Of a stretch of DNA of 64,000 nucleotides, positions 1 through 9,074 are shown piece after piece. The DNA is from Bradyrhizobium zhengyangense (GTDB lineage Bacteria > Pseudomonadota > Alphaproteobacteria > Rhizobiales > Xanthobacteraceae). Made by a program: the position numbers and the translations under genes. Each line of letters opens with the position of its first letter. Position 1 is the stretch's first letter. The notes under the pieces were generated by a model that had not been told where the DNA came from, searched no databases, and saw only the letters and a list, made by a program, of their open reading frames with translations. The stretch spans positions 1,116,001 to 1,180,000 of the forward strand of contig NZ_JAKLUA010000001.1 of assembly GCF_022012435.1 (NCBI RefSeq), in the 5' to 3' direction.

Positions 1-52
1 CCGATCGACATCCCAAACGTCGGCCCGTGCGTTTGCATTGAAGGAGAAACCC

Positions 53-1882
53 ATGACAAAAAAGCCAACCAATGGGCACGCGCCCGCCGGCAACGGCACC
101 CGCCGCCATCTTCGCTCGCAGGACTGGTTCAACAATCCGCATAATCCGGGCATGACCGCGCTCTATATGGAGCGCTACCTGAATTTCGGCCTCACCCGTG
201 CCGAGCTGCAATCCGGCAAGCCGATCATCGGCATCGCCCAGACCGGCAATGACCTGTCGCCCTGCAACCGCCACCATATCGAGCTCGCCCACCGCGTCCG
301 CGAAGGCATCCGCGAGGCCGGCGGCATTGCGATGGAGTTCCCGACCCACCCGATCCAGGAGACCGGCAAGCGCCCGACGGCGGCGCTCGACCGCAACCTG
401 GCTTATCTCGGCCTGGTCGAGGTGCTCTACGGCTATCCGCTCGACGGCGTGGTGCTGACCACCGGTTGCGACAAGACCACGCCGGCCTGCATGATGGCCG
501 CTGCGACTGTCAACCTGCCTGCGATCGTTCTGTCGGGTGGCCCGATGCTGAACGGCTGGCATGACGGTGAGCGCACCGGCTCCGGCACTATCGTCTGGAA
601 GTCGCGCGAGCGGCTCGCCGCCGGCGAGATCGACTATGAAGAGTTTATGGAGATCGTGGCCTCCTCGGCACCCTCGGTCGGCCACTGCAACACCATGGGC
701 ACGGCCTCGACCATGAATGCGCTTGCAGAAGCACTTGGCTTCTCGCTGCCGGGCTGCGCGGCGATCCCGGCGCCCTATCGCGAGCGCGGCCAGATCGCCT
801 ATGAGACGGGCAAGCGCATCGTCGATATGGTCTGGGAGGATCTGAAGCCCTCGGATTTCCTGACCCGCAAAGCGTTCGAGAACTGCATCGTGGTAAATTC
901 GGCCATCGGCGGCTCGACCAATGCGCCGATCCATATCAACGCGCTCGCGCGCCACATCGGCGTCGAGCTCTCAATCGACGACTGGCAGAAAGTCGGTCAC
1001 GACGTGCCACTGCTCGTCAACCTTCAGCCGGCCGGCTTCTATCTCGGCGAGGAATTCCATCGCTCCGGCGGAGTGCCCACCGTGATTCGCGAACTCGTGA
1101 AGCACAAGCGCATCCATGAGGACGCGCTCACCGTCAACGGCCGCGGCATCGGCGAGAACTGCGCAAGTGCGCCCAAGCCCGATCAGGATGTGATCTGGGC
1201 CTACGACAAGCCGATGGTGAAGGATGCCGGCTTCCTGGTGCTGCGCGGCAATCTGTTCGATTCCGCGATCATGAAAACCAGCGTGATCTCAAAGGAGTTC
1301 CGCGAGCGCTATCTCAGCAACCCGAAAGACCTGAACGCGTTCGAAGGACGCGCGGTCGTGTTCGAGGGGCCGGAAGATTATCATGAACGGATCGAGGATC
1401 CCGCGCTCGGGATCGACGAGCATTGCGTGCTGTTCATCCGCGGCACCGGCCCGATCGGTTACCCCGGTGGCGCCGAGGTCGTGAACATGCAGCCGCCGGC
1501 CGCGCTGATCAAACGTGGCATCCTCGCCCTGCCCTGCATCGGCGACGGCCGCCAGTCCGGCACCTCGGGCTCGCCCTCGATCCTGAATGCCTCGCCGGAA
1601 GCGGCCGCCAATGGCGGGCTCGCGATCCTCAAGACCGGGGACAAGGTCCGCATCGACCTCAACAAGGGCAGCGCCAACATCCTGATCACGGACGAGGAGC
1701 TGAAGAAGCGTCACGCCGACCTCAAGGCCGCCGGCGGCTTCAAGCATCCGCCGAACCAGACGCCGTGGCAGGAGATCTATCGCAACACCGTCGGCCAGCA
1801 ATCGACCGGCGCCTGTATGGAGCTCGCCACGCGCTACCAGAACGTCGCCTCGGCGTTTGGCGTGCCGCGGGATAATCACTAG
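53..1882 (+). CDS. xylD: IlvD/Edd-family sugar-acid dehydratase, D-xylonate dehydratase-like
   Basis: 609-aa Fe-S dehydratase expected to convert an aldonate such as D-xylonate into its 2-keto-3-deoxy acid. Three cysteines sit in the contexts expected for the cluster: C71 (SPCN), C139 (TTGCDKTTP) and C212 ([11 protein letters not shown]). The N-terminus ([22 protein letters not shown]) and the C-terminal NMQPP and GDGRQSGT motifs follow Caulobacter XylD as I recall it rather than IlvD or the shorter arabonate enzymes. The ATG at 53 is preferred over an in-frame TTG at 38 because AAGGAG (41-46) lies 6 nt before it. A structured repeat and two SDR dehydrogenases follow, fitting a non-phosphorylative sugar-acid route. 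Substrate identity is inferred; a related pentonate or 6-deoxyhexonate is possible. Confidence 0.86.
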   Translation: MTKKPTNGHAPAGNGTRRHLRSQDWFNNPHNPGMTALYMERYLNFGLTRAELQSGKPIIGIAQTGNDLSPCNRHHIELAHRVREGIREAGGIAMEFPTHPIQETGKRPTAALDRNLAYLGLVEVLYGYPLDGVVLTTGCDKTTPACMMAAATVNLPAIVLSGGPMLNGWHDGERTGSGTIVWKSRERLAAGEIDYEEFMEIVASSAPSVGHCNTMGTASTMNALAEALGFSLPGCAAIPAPYRERGQIAYETGKRIVDMVWEDLKPSDFLTRKAFENCIVVNSAIGGSTNAPIHINALARHIGVELSIDDWQKVGHDVPLLVNLQPAGFYLGEEFHRSGGVPTVIRELVKHKRIHEDALTVNGRGIGENCASAPKPDQDVIWAYDKPMVKDAGFLVLRGNLFDSAIMKTSVISKEFRERYLSNPKDLNAFEGRAVVFEGPEDYHERIEDPALGIDEHCVLFIRGTGPIGYPGGAEVVNMQPPAALIKRGILALPCIGDGRQSGTSGSPSILNASPEAAANGGLAILKTGDKVRIDLNKGSANILITDEELKKRHADLKAAGGFKHPPNQTPWQEIYRNTVGQQSTGACMELATRYQNVASAFGVPRDNH

Positions 1883-1893
1883 CAGCCACACCG

Positions 1894-2008
1894 TCATTGC
1901 GAGCGAAGCGAAGCAATCCAGAGATATCTCCGCGGAGACAGTCCTGGATTGCTTCGTCGCATCGGTGCAAAATTGCTCCGCAATTTTGTCACGAGCTCCT
2001 CGCAATGA
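1894..2008. repeat. Structured palindromic interspersed element
   Basis: A 115-bp element bounded by perfect 10-bp inverted arms TCATTGCGAG (1894-1903) and CTCGCAATGA (1999-2008). Nested inside are a 12-bp perfect stem (GAAGCAATCCAG at 1910-1921 with its complement at 1944-1955), a short palindrome CTCCGCGGAG (1929-1938), and a hairpin AAAATTGC-TCC-GCAATTTT (1969-1987). This cruciform-like architecture, starting with CATTGCGAGCGAAGCGAAGCAATCC, is in my experience typical of multicopy intergenic elements in Bradyrhizobium and relatives. It fills most of the gap between the dehydratase and the SDR, and may act as an RNA structure or attenuator between them. Confidence 0.75.
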
Positions 2009-2050
2009 GGTGGGGTTGGCATTCGAATGAACACAAGGGAGAAAAACAAC

Positions 2051-2782
2051 ATGGCAGACCGCCTCAAGGGCAAGCGCGCCGTCATCACGGCCGCAGCGGC
2101 CGGCATCGGGCGCGCATGCGCCGTTGCGTTCGCACGTGAGGGCGCGACCGTCATCGCAACCGACATCAACGAGGCCGGCATCGCAGGCCTGACCAAGGAA
2201 GGCATCGCCGAGGTCGCCAAGCTCGACGTCCGCAACACCGCCGACGTGAACGCCTTCGCCAAGCGTGTCGGCAAGATCGACATCCTGCTCAACGCAGCCG
2301 GCTTCGTGCACCACGGCAGCATCCTGGACTGCTCGGAAGAGGATTTCGATTTCTCGTTCGACCTCAACGTCAAGTCGATGCACCGGACCATCAAGGCCTT
2401 CCTGCCCGACATGATCGCAGGCGGCGGCGGCAGCATCGTCAACATCTCGTCCTGCGCGGCGCTGCGGCCGCCGGCGAACCGCTACGTTTACAGCTCATCG
2501 AAGGCAGCGGTGTCGCTGCTGTCGCGTGCAGTGGCGCTCGACTTCATCACCAAGGGCATCCGCTGCAACTCGATCTGCCCCGGCACCGTCGAGACCCCCT
2601 CGATGCTCGACCGCGCGGCCGCGCAAGGCCCGCAGGGCAAGGAGATGTTCATCTCGCGCCAGAAGATGGGTCGGCTCGGCACGGCCGACGAAATCGCCAA
2701 CATGGCGATCTATCTCGGCAGCGACGAGAGTGCCTTCACCACTGGCGTCGACCTCGTCGTTGACGGCGGCTACATGCTCTGA
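2051..2782 (+). CDS. SDR oxidoreductase, 2-keto-3-deoxy-sugar-acid dehydrogenase/DHRS6-like
   Basis: 243-aa classical short-chain dehydrogenase. The nucleotide-binding motif is T13-AAAAGIG-20, D38 ends beta-2 (NAD+ preference), NAAG is at 81-84, and the catalytic Ser/Tyr/Lys are S134, Y147 and K151. The stretches GFVHHG, ILDCSEEDFDFSFDLNV and IRCNSICPGTVETPS resemble human DHRS6/BDH2 and bacterial 2-keto-3-deoxy-L-fuconate dehydrogenases, which oxidise C4 of a keto-deoxy acid. Placed just after an aldonate dehydratase, it probably oxidises that product to a 2,4-diketo-3-deoxy acid (inference). The ATG at 2051 has AAGGGAG at 2035-2041; an upstream ATG at 2027 lacks a site. Confidence 0.85.
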   Translation: MADRLKGKRAVITAAAAGIGRACAVAFAREGATVIATDINEAGIAGLTKEGIAEVAKLDVRNTADVNAFAKRVGKIDILLNAAGFVHHGSILDCSEEDFDFSFDLNVKSMHRTIKAFLPDMIAGGGGSIVNISSCAALRPPANRYVYSSSKAAVSLLSRAVALDFITKGIRCNSICPGTVETPSMLDRAAAQGPQGKEMFISRQKMGRLGTADEIANMAIYLGSDESAFTTGVDLVVDGGYML

Positions 2783-2803
2783 CGTCCACCCGGATCACAT
2801 CTG

Positions 2804-3550
2804 ATGAACAAGATTGATCTCAACGATCGGGTCGCCGTCGTCACCGGCGGCGCGCAGGGCTTTGGCCGCGCCATCACCGAACGTTTCGTCGCCTCCGGCG
2901 CCCGGGTCGCGATCTGGGATTTCGACTCAGGCTTGGCCGAGAAAACCGCCAAGGACATCGGCGACAACGTTCGCACCTTCAAGGTCGATGTCACCGACAC
3001 CGCAGGCGTCGGGCAGGCCCGCGATGCGACGCTGGCCGCCTTCGGCAAGATCGATATCCTCGTCAACAATGCCGGCATCGCCGGCGTCAACAAGCCGGTC
3101 TGGGAAACCGACCTCGAGGAATGGCGCAAGGTGCTGCGCATCAATCTCGACGGCCCCTTCATCGTCTGCAAGGCGATCGTGCCTGTGATGCTCGAACAGA
3201 AATACGGGCGGATCGTGAACATCGCCTCGATCGCCGGCAAGGAAGGCAACCCGAACGCCGCGCACTATTCCGCCTCCAAGGCCGGCCTGATCGCGCTGAC
3301 GAAGTCGCTCGGCAAGGAGCTCGCCGCGCATGACATTCTCGTGAATGCAGTCACGCCGGCCGCGGCCAAGACCGCGATCTTCGACCAGATGACGCAGCAG
3401 CATATCGATTTCATGCTGTCTAAGATCCCCAAAGCGCGCTTCGTGCTGGTCGAAGAGCTCGCCGCGATGGTGAGCTGGCTTGCATCTCAGGATTGTGGCT
3501 TCTCGACCGGCGCGGTCTTTGATATTTCCGGGGGACGGGCGACCTACTGA
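2804..3550 (+). CDS. SDR-family NAD(P)-dependent oxidoreductase
   Basis: 248-aa classical SDR: GGAQGFG at 15-21, D39 (NAD-type), NNAG at 88-91, S142, Y155 and K159. The C-terminus ends in an SGGRATY tail. It resembles FabG-like sugar or polyol dehydrogenases but I cannot name the substrate. It lies 21 bp after the preceding SDR on the same strand, so co-transcription with the xylonate-dehydratase-like gene is likely; a role as the aldose or polyol dehydrogenase feeding that dehydratase, or acting on its product, is inference. There is no strong ribosome-binding site before the ATG, which may indicate coupling to the upstream gene. Confidence 0.83.
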   Translation: MNKIDLNDRVAVVTGGAQGFGRAITERFVASGARVAIWDFDSGLAEKTAKDIGDNVRTFKVDVTDTAGVGQARDATLAAFGKIDILVNNAGIAGVNKPVWETDLEEWRKVLRINLDGPFIVCKAIVPVMLEQKYGRIVNIASIAGKEGNPNAAHYSASKAGLIALTKSLGKELAAHDILVNAVTPAAAKTAIFDQMTQQHIDFMLSKIPKARFVLVEELAAMVSWLASQDCGFSTGAVFDISGGRATY

Positions 3551-3589
3551 GCCATTGGCCGCCCCAAGGGGACTCCGAAGGGGCGGACC

Positions 3590-4747
3590 ATGCAGCTCAG
3601 GCGACGCGATTTTGTGAAGCTCGCAGCGGGCGCAGGCGCGCTGTCGCTATTTTCGCATCCTGCAATCGCGCAGCTCGCGCCGAACCCGCCAAGCATCCGC
3701 CCGCCCTCGCCGGCCGAACGCGCAGCGATGGGCCGACTGGCGCAGACCTTCATGGGCAAATACGACGTGCCGGGGCTCTCCTTTGCGATCGGTTATGCCG
3801 GCGCGATCGTGCACCAGGCCGCCTTTGGCGTGGCCGATCGCGAGCAGAACGAAGCAACGACGCCGCAGCACCTGTTTCGCATCGCCAGCGTCAGCAAGAT
3901 GATCACATCGGTCACGCTGTTCCGGCTGATCGAGGAGAACCGCGTCAAGCTCGGCGACCGCGTGTTCGGCCCCGGTGCGCTGCTCGGCACCGATTACGGC
4001 GCGCCGCCCACCTCGCCCGGCATCGACCAGATCACGCTCGAGCATCTCCTGACACACACCGGCGGCGGCTGGACCAACGACAACCACGATCCCATGTTCA
4101 CGCATCCGCACATGGATCATGCGCAGCTGATCACCTGGACGCTGGCCAACCGGCCGCTGGACCGTCCGCCGGGCCAGCACTACGCCTACTCGAATTTCGG
4201 CTATTGCGTGCTGGGCCGGGTGATCGAGAAGCTTACCGGCCAGCGCTACGCCGAGCATGTCCGCGCCGAAGTGCTCGGCCGTTGCGGCGTCAACGACATG
4301 ACGCTCGCAGGCAACACTCGCGATCAGCGCCAGGCGGGCGAAGTCGCCTATTACTGCAAGGTCGAAAGTCCCTACGAGATGAACGTCCACCGCATGGATT
4401 CCCATGGCGGCTGGATCGCGACGCCGACCGACCTCGTGCAATTCCTGATGCATGTCGACGGCTATGCACGGCCGGCGAACATTTTGCGGCCGCACACCAT
4501 CCAGACGATGACATCAGCGCCGAGCTACAGCCCTGATTACGCCAAGGGTTTCTGCATCAACAAATCAGACAATTGGTGGCACAATGGCAGCCTGCCAGGC
4601 ACCAGCACCATTGCGGTCAGAACCCATGGCGGCTTCTGCTGGGCCGCCTTCACCAATGTCAGCCGGCCGAACACCAACATGGATGGCGACCTCGATGAGC
4701 TCAACTGGAACATGGCGCGGCAAGTCAGCGAATGGCGGGTGGCATGA
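3590..4747 (+). CDS. Tat-exported beta-lactamase-fold serine hydrolase (class C/EstB-like)
   Basis: 385 aa. A twin-arginine signal (RRRDFVK, residues 4-10, then an Ala/Leu-rich segment ending near AIAQ, 28) predicts folded export to the periplasm. The serine penicillin-recognising fold is supported by SVSK (S100-x-x-K103), YSN (Y200-S201-N202) and HNG (H331-N332-G333, in place of KTG). HxG is common in esterases and D-aminopeptidases of this family, so an esterase, lactonase or peptidase is at least as likely as a true beta-lactamase. Its position directly after the SDR genes suggests a possible lactone or ester hydrolysis step, though periplasmic export argues for a separate role. Its stop overlaps the start of the next gene (ATGA). 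Confidence 0.84.
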   Translation: MQLRRRDFVKLAAGAGALSLFSHPAIAQLAPNPPSIRPPSPAERAAMGRLAQTFMGKYDVPGLSFAIGYAGAIVHQAAFGVADREQNEATTPQHLFRIASVSKMITSVTLFRLIEENRVKLGDRVFGPGALLGTDYGAPPTSPGIDQITLEHLLTHTGGGWTNDNHDPMFTHPHMDHAQLITWTLANRPLDRPPGQHYAYSNFGYCVLGRVIEKLTGQRYAEHVRAEVLGRCGVNDMTLAGNTRDQRQAGEVAYYCKVESPYEMNVHRMDSHGGWIATPTDLVQFLMHVDGYARPANILRPHTIQTMTSAPSYSPDYAKGFCINKSDNWWHNGSLPGTSTIAVRTHGGFCWAAFTNVSRPNTNMDGDLDELNWNMARQVSEWRVA

Positions 4748-5136
4748 TTAGAGAAGGTGGATGCCTGTGCGGCGCGGTGCGGTTCAAGGCGGAGGGCGAG
4801 CCGCTGAACGTGCGCATCTGTCACTGCCGCATGTGCCAGAAGGCGATGGGCTCGCCCTATTTCGCCCGCGCCCAGTTCGACCAGAAAATGCTGACCGTCG
4901 AGGGAGACACCGGCCGCTATAAGTCGTCCGAAGCGATCGATCGCGTGTTCTGCAAGACCTGCGGCACGCGGCTGTTCTCCTGGCGGCGCAACGGCACGCT
5001 GGCAGGCGTCGCACTCGCGACCTTCGACGACCGCAACGCTTTCGCACCGACCGAACACATCTGGGTCTCGGAAAAGCTCGTCTGGGTGAAGCTCGACGAC
5101 GGCCTGACGCAATATCAGGGAACGATCCCGGCGTGA
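4744..5136 (+). CDS. GFA/CENP-V-family zinc protein
   Basis: 130-aa protein of the glutathione-dependent formaldehyde-activating (GFA) fold. The zinc ligands are all present: C7-x-C9, C26-x-C28-xx-C31 and C70-xx-C73. The gene starts inside the stop codon of the hydrolase (ATGA, 4744-4747), indicating translational coupling; an ATG at 4732 would add four residues. Most GFA-fold proteins are not proven formaldehyde-glutathione enzymes, so only the family is assigned. The next gene is convergent and its stop codon is only 2 bp away. Confidence 0.84.
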   Translation: MIREGGCLCGAVRFKAEGEPLNVRICHCRMCQKAMGSPYFARAQFDQKMLTVEGDTGRYKSSEAIDRVFCKTCGTRLFSWRRNGTLAGVALATFDDRNAFAPTEHIWVSEKLVWVKLDDGLTQYQGTIPA

Positions 5137-5138
5137 TC

Positions 5139-6050
5139 TTAGGAGCGGCTTGAAGCAGACAGGCCGGCGGCCTCAACGCGCCGTCCAGTCGTCGTGGCGA
5201 GCCAGATCCCGGCGAACACCGCGACGATGCCGGCGGCGAGATTCCAGCGCAGCGGCTCATGCAGCAGCCAGGCGCCGACCAGCGATGCCGTGGTCGGATT
5301 GACCGTCACCGAGATCGCCACGCGCGTCGGCGTGGTCCGCTCCAACGCGAAGGCCCAGAGATAGAAGGTCAGCGCCGCACCAAATGCGCCGAGATAGAAC
5401 GCCGCGAGCCATTGCGACCTGCCGAAATCTGCGATGGGTGCGAAACTGCCACGGACGCTCGAGAGCAGGATGAGACAGGCAGCGCCTGCGGCCATGCTCA
5501 TGGTCGTGAAGGCGATCGGGCTGGAGCGCCGGATCACCGGCTTCGACCAGATGCCGTACAGTGCCATGCACAGTGCAGCCGCCATCATCAGGAGATCACC
5601 GCGCCAGGCGCCTGATGGCGCCGAACTGAGGTCAGTGAGCAGCGCGACGGCAACACCAAGCGTCGCCACCACGACACCGATCGCTTTGCGCCAGCTCAGG
5701 GCCTCGCTGCCGAGGGCGGCGCCGATCACCAGCGACAACAGCGGCAGCGTCGACAGCGCGAGCGCACCGCGCGCGGCCGTCGTGAAAATCAAAGATGCAT
5801 TGAACAGGATCGGAAACAGCGCGAAGAACAGGATGCCGAGCCCAATAGCAACAGCCCAGTCGCCTCGCGCCGGCCAACGATCGCCTCGCAGCAAGGTCAG
5901 CGGCAGCAGCAGCAGAAAGCCGATGCCGAACCGGAACGAGCCGATCGCCAGCGGATCGATACTGCTCACGAGATAGCGCGTCGCGCCGATCGAGGTGCCG
6001 CCCAGCGCACTCGACAGCACTGCGGCCAGAACGCCAAAAATCTCGCCCAC
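5139..6050 (-). CDS. DMT/EamA-family transporter (putative metabolite exporter)
   Basis: About 303 aa with ten hydrophobic segments forming two EamA repeats (first from SSALGGTSIGATRYLV, second from the segment around RGDLLMMAAALCMALYGIWSKP). It is an inner-membrane drug/metabolite-superfamily permease. The frame stays open upstream to 6290, but that part overlaps the divergent regulator and reads as charged non-membrane sequence. The GTG at 6050, just after GGAGGA (6059-6054), gives the normal family length; the 3-nt spacing is tight. It is divergent from a LysR regulator, which probably controls it. Substrate unknown. Confidence 0.82.
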   Translation of the reverse strand: MGEIFGVLAAVLSSALGGTSIGATRYLVSSIDPLAIGSFRFGIGFLLLLPLTLLRGDRWPARGDWAVAIGLGILFFALFPILFNASLIFTTAARGALALSTLPLLSLVIGAALGSEALSWRKAIGVVVATLGVAVALLTDLSSAPSGAWRGDLLMMAAALCMALYGIWSKPVIRRSSPIAFTTMSMAAGAACLILLSSVRGSFAPIADFGRSQWLAAFYLGAFGAALTFYLWAFALERTTPTRVAISVTVNPTTASLVGAWLLHEPLRWNLAAGIVAVFAGIWLATTTGRRVEAAGLSASSRS

Positions 6051-6141
6051 AATTCCTCCACTCGGACAGGTCGACGAACAGCATACGGGGCGTGCCAAAA
6101 CTGGGAATGGAATTTCCGTCATGCTGGGATAACGTTCCATC

Positions 6142-7008
6142 ATGACCGCGTCCGATCTCGATCCCGATTTGCTGAGGGCTTTTCTCGCCGTCGCCGAGCA
6201 TCGCTCGTTCACGCGCGCGGCCGACCAGCTCAACCGGACCCAGTCGGCGGTGAGCGTGCAGGTCAGGCGACTTGAGGAGCGGCTCGGCACAAAGCTGTTT
6301 CAGCGCAATCGCTCCGGCGTCGTGCCGACCGCGGCGGGCCAGGAGCTGTGCGCCTATGCGCAGCGAATCCTTGCCCTTCATGCCGAGGCAGTCGGTGCTC
6401 TGCATGGGCGCAAGCCGGAGGCCGTCATCCGCCTCGGCGTGATGGACGATTATGGCACGATCGTCATTCCGCCGCTGCTGGCGGACTTTGCCAAAAGCCA
6501 TCCGACTGTCAGGGTCGAGGTCGAGACCGGACTGACCGCGACCATGCCGGCCCGGCTCGGCGAGGCCTATGATCTCGTTATCGCCATGCATCCGGAAGGG
6601 CGCGGCGGTGGTGAGCTGTTGCGGCGCGAGCAGGCCGTCTGGGCGGCCGCCGCCTCTTGTCGCGCCGTGGCGGAAGACACCCTGCCCGTGGCGCTCTACC
6701 CGCGCGGCTGCCTGTTCCGCCAATGGGCCACCGAGGCGCTTGATCACGCCTACCGGCCCTGGCGGCTCGCCTTTGTCAGCCGGACGCTGGCAGCGGTGGA
6801 AGCGATCGCGGCGCAGGGCCTCGCGGTCACCGTGGTGAAGGCAGGCACCCTGCCGCCTCGCCTGCGCACTCTCGGCCTGCGCGATGGTCTGCCGCCGCTG
6901 CCCGCGGCGGACATCCGCCTGCACCGCGCGCGCAAGCTGCCGCGCCCGGCGGCGCTGCTCGCCGATCATTTGCAGCGTGGCATTTCGGAACCGGCCACCC
7001 TATGTTGA
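6142..7008 (+). CDS. LysR-family transcriptional regulator
   Basis: 288 aa. The N-terminal winged helix-turn-helix (about residues 7-65) has the classical pattern LLRAFLAVAEHRSFTRAADQL followed by NRTQSAVSVQVRRLEERLGTKLF. The rest is a LysR effector-binding domain. It is transcribed divergently from the EamA transporter with about 90 bp between starts, the standard arrangement for a LysR protein that controls its neighbour and itself. The effector cannot be read from sequence. Confidence 0.9.
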   Translation: MTASDLDPDLLRAFLAVAEHRSFTRAADQLNRTQSAVSVQVRRLEERLGTKLFQRNRSGVVPTAAGQELCAYAQRILALHAEAVGALHGRKPEAVIRLGVMDDYGTIVIPPLLADFAKSHPTVRVEVETGLTATMPARLGEAYDLVIAMHPEGRGGGELLRREQAVWAAAASCRAVAEDTLPVALYPRGCLFRQWATEALDHAYRPWRLAFVSRTLAAVEAIAAQGLAVTVVKAGTLPPRLRTLGLRDGLPPLPAADIRLHRARKLPRPAALLADHLQRGISEPATLC

Positions 7009-7082
7009 GCTGAAGCGTTGCTGCACCGCCGGTTTGGCCGGGTCGTCTGCAAGGCGACAGGCACATACGGGCAAGATACGAC

Positions 7083-7763
7083 GTGAACATTTCCTTCTAT
7101 GATCTCTCTGTGTGGGTGCTGCCGCTGGTGCTCGCCATCACGTTCCATGAAGCCGCGCACGGCTTCGTGGCGCACCGGCTCGGCGACAACACCGCCTGGC
7201 AGCTCGGCCGCGTCAGCTTCAACCCGCTCCGCCATATCGACCCGTTCGGCACGCTCATTTTGCCGGCGATGCTGCTGTTCGCGCATTCGCCGTTCCTGTT
7301 CGGCTATGCCAAGCCCGTGCCGGTGAATTTTCGCAAGCTCAACAATCCGAAGATGGACATGGTCTGGGTCGCCCTCGCCGGCCCCATCACCAACATCCTA
7401 CTGGCGCTGCTCGCGGGCCTCGCGCTCCACGTTTTGCCCTGGGCGCCGGCAGGCTCAGCGCAATGGATCTTTGACAATCTCAAGAATGCGCTGCTGATCA
7501 ACGCCGTGCTGGCCGTATTCAACATGATGCCGATCCCGCCGCTCGACGGCGGACGGGTCGCGGTCGGGCTGTTGCCCCGGCCGCTCGCTTTGCCCCTGTC
7601 CCGGCTCGAGCCGTTCGGCATGCTGATCCTGATCGCGCTCCTGATCCTGTTGCCGCTGGCGGGTTCCCAGTTCGGTCTAAATCTTGATGTTATTTCAGCA
7701 ATACTGCGAACGTTGACCGGTTATGTGATTCAAGCTGTTCTCTTCGCTACCGGCAATGCGTAG
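7083..7763 (+). CDS. Site-2 protease family intramembrane zinc metalloprotease (M50)
   Basis: 226-aa polytopic membrane protein. HEAAH (22-26) in the first hydrophobic segment and N147-MMPIPPL-D155-GG supply the zinc ligands and catalytic Glu of S2P-type proteases. There is no PDZ domain, so this is the short SREBPP-like type rather than RseP, and its substrate is unknown. The start is a GTG at 7083 without an obvious ribosome-binding site; no better in-frame start keeps the HExxH motif properly placed. Confidence 0.88.
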   Translation: MNISFYDLSVWVLPLVLAITFHEAAHGFVAHRLGDNTAWQLGRVSFNPLRHIDPFGTLILPAMLLFAHSPFLFGYAKPVPVNFRKLNNPKMDMVWVALAGPITNILLALLAGLALHVLPWAPAGSAQWIFDNLKNALLINAVLAVFNMMPIPPLDGGRVAVGLLPRPLALPLSRLEPFGMLILIALLILLPLAGSQFGLNLDVISAILRTLTGYVIQAVLFATGNA

Positions 7764-7820
7764 TTGAAGCCGTACACCCGACCCTGCACTTGAAGACAAG
7801 CCTGAGGGCTAGAGGCCAAC

Positions 7821-8261
7821 TTGGTCAAAGCTGCCGATATGCTGATCGCGCGACGCGCCGACACCCGTGCCCGCGCCGATTTCGCCACCTGGAAGATGAT
7901 GGCCAAGCTGAATGGGCTGTCGGCGCTGCCACCGGATGCACAGGGCTTCCTCGATGGCTACAAGAAGCTGCTGGAGCGGATGAACGAGGACGAAGCGTCC
8001 GAGGCCACCATCGCCGAGGTCTATAAATCCTACTATCTGGAGATGGGCGGCGGTGGAAACCCGCCCGACGTCCGCACCCGGCCGGCCGAACCGGCAAAGG
8101 ACAATGTTACCGCTTTCCGGCGCCCGGCCCCCAAACCGAAAAAGGCCAGCTTCTTCGGGGCGACGACGGTCGGGGGAACGCAGAAGCGCCCCCTGCCGGT
8201 GGCGTTGATCTTTGCGTGCTTGGTCGTGGTCTATGTCGGGATCAAGTTCTACTGGCGCTGA
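7821..8261 (+). CDS. Conserved hypothetical protein with C-terminal membrane anchor
   Basis: 146 aa, function unknown. The N-terminal half is predicted helical and charged, the middle is Pro/Lys-rich (residues about 85-115), and a single hydrophobic segment (PVALIFACLVVVYVGIKFY) closes the protein, suggesting a tail-anchored inner-membrane protein with a cytoplasmic body. The TTG start at 7821 is supported by AGAGG at 7811-7815; an ATG at 7839 would remove six residues. It lies 57 bp after the site-2 protease and converges on tonB, so it could be co-transcribed with the protease. Confidence 0.62.
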   Translation: MVKAADMLIARRADTRARADFATWKMMAKLNGLSALPPDAQGFLDGYKKLLERMNEDEASEATIAEVYKSYYLEMGGGGNPPDVRTRPAEPAKDNVTAFRRPAPKPKKASFFGATTVGGTQKRPLPVALIFACLVVVYVGIKFYWR

Positions 8262-8272
8262 CGGCCACGCCG

Positions 8273-9064
8273 CTATTTCGACGGCTTCTTGAAATTCACC
8301 GGCAGGCTAAAGGCGAACTGGTCATCCGTCAGCTCAGCCGGCGGAACCGGCACCGGATCCGAGCGACGCACCATTGAAATGGCCGCATCGTCGAAGGCGG
8401 GGTCCCCTGAGGACTCCGCGACATTGACGGACACGACATTGCCGCGCCGGTTCAGGACCAGGCTGAGCTTGACCGTCGTCGTCTTGCTCTTCTCCTTGGG
8501 GTAGCGCTTGTGAATCTCGAAATAGGCACTGATCCGCTTGCCCCATTCGGCCGTCAGCTTGCGGATGTCCTTGCCGATGCCCTGATGGGGGGCGGCCGCC
8601 TTCTCGCCCTCGCGCGCGTCCTCGTTCAGCGCCTGCCTGGCCGATTCCTGGGCGTTCGGCATCTCCTCGACCGCCTGCGTTTCGACCTTGGCCACCTCCG
8701 TGGTGTCCTCGACCGGCTTCTTGGAGTCGTTCTCGGTAACCAGGCGGTCCGGGTCCTCGGCTTCCTGGGGGATATCCTTCGGCAGATCGGTCTCTTTCAC
8801 CTCGGCCTGCTGCTGCATCTGCTGCGGCTGGTACTGCGAGGCTTCGCTGTCCGGGCCAGGCGGCAGATCAGTCTCGGGGAGCTTTGGCGAGGTCATTTCG
8901 ACGGCGTATTCCGCGCCGTTGGCGCCGAGACCATCGTCAGCGTCGTCGGGGCGAAGGTTCGCGAGCGCCAGCGCGGCCCCGCCAAGGTGCAGGCCGACAG
9001 CCACGACAGCGGCCAGGATCCACAACGGCCGCGAGGATTTTGCCTCGAACACAGGGTCGGTCAT
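8273..9064 (-). CDS. tonB: TonB-family energy-transducing protein
   Basis: 263 aa. One N-terminal membrane anchor (about residues 14-36, LWILAAVVAVGLHLGGAALAL) is followed by a long acidic, Pro/Gln-rich periplasmic linker and a C-terminal TonB domain (about 185-258) with KRYPKEKSK, NRRGNVVSVNVAESSGDPAFDDAA and a DPVPVPP loop. It carries energy from ExbB/ExbD to outer-membrane receptors. It is the last gene of a minus-strand run receptor-piuC-exbB-exbD-tonB, 10 bp after exbD. The linker is Glu/Asp-rich rather than the usual Pro-Lys repeat. Confidence 0.88.
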   Translation of the reverse strand: MTDPVFEAKSSRPLWILAAVVAVGLHLGGAALALANLRPDDADDGLGANGAEYAVEMTSPKLPETDLPPGPDSEASQYQPQQMQQQAEVKETDLPKDIPQEAEDPDRLVTENDSKKPVEDTTEVAKVETQAVEEMPNAQESARQALNEDAREGEKAAAPHQGIGKDIRKLTAEWGKRISAYFEIHKRYPKEKSKTTTVKLSLVLNRRGNVVSVNVAESSGDPAFDDAAISMVRRSDPVPVPPAELTDDQFAFSLPVNFKKPSK

Positions 9065-9074
9065 CGCGCTGCCA

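Noticed and set aside
6051..6290. N-terminal extension of the EamA transporter to 6290
   Set aside because: Overlaps the LysR gene and promoter, is not hydrophobic, and a ribosome-binding site favours GTG 6050.
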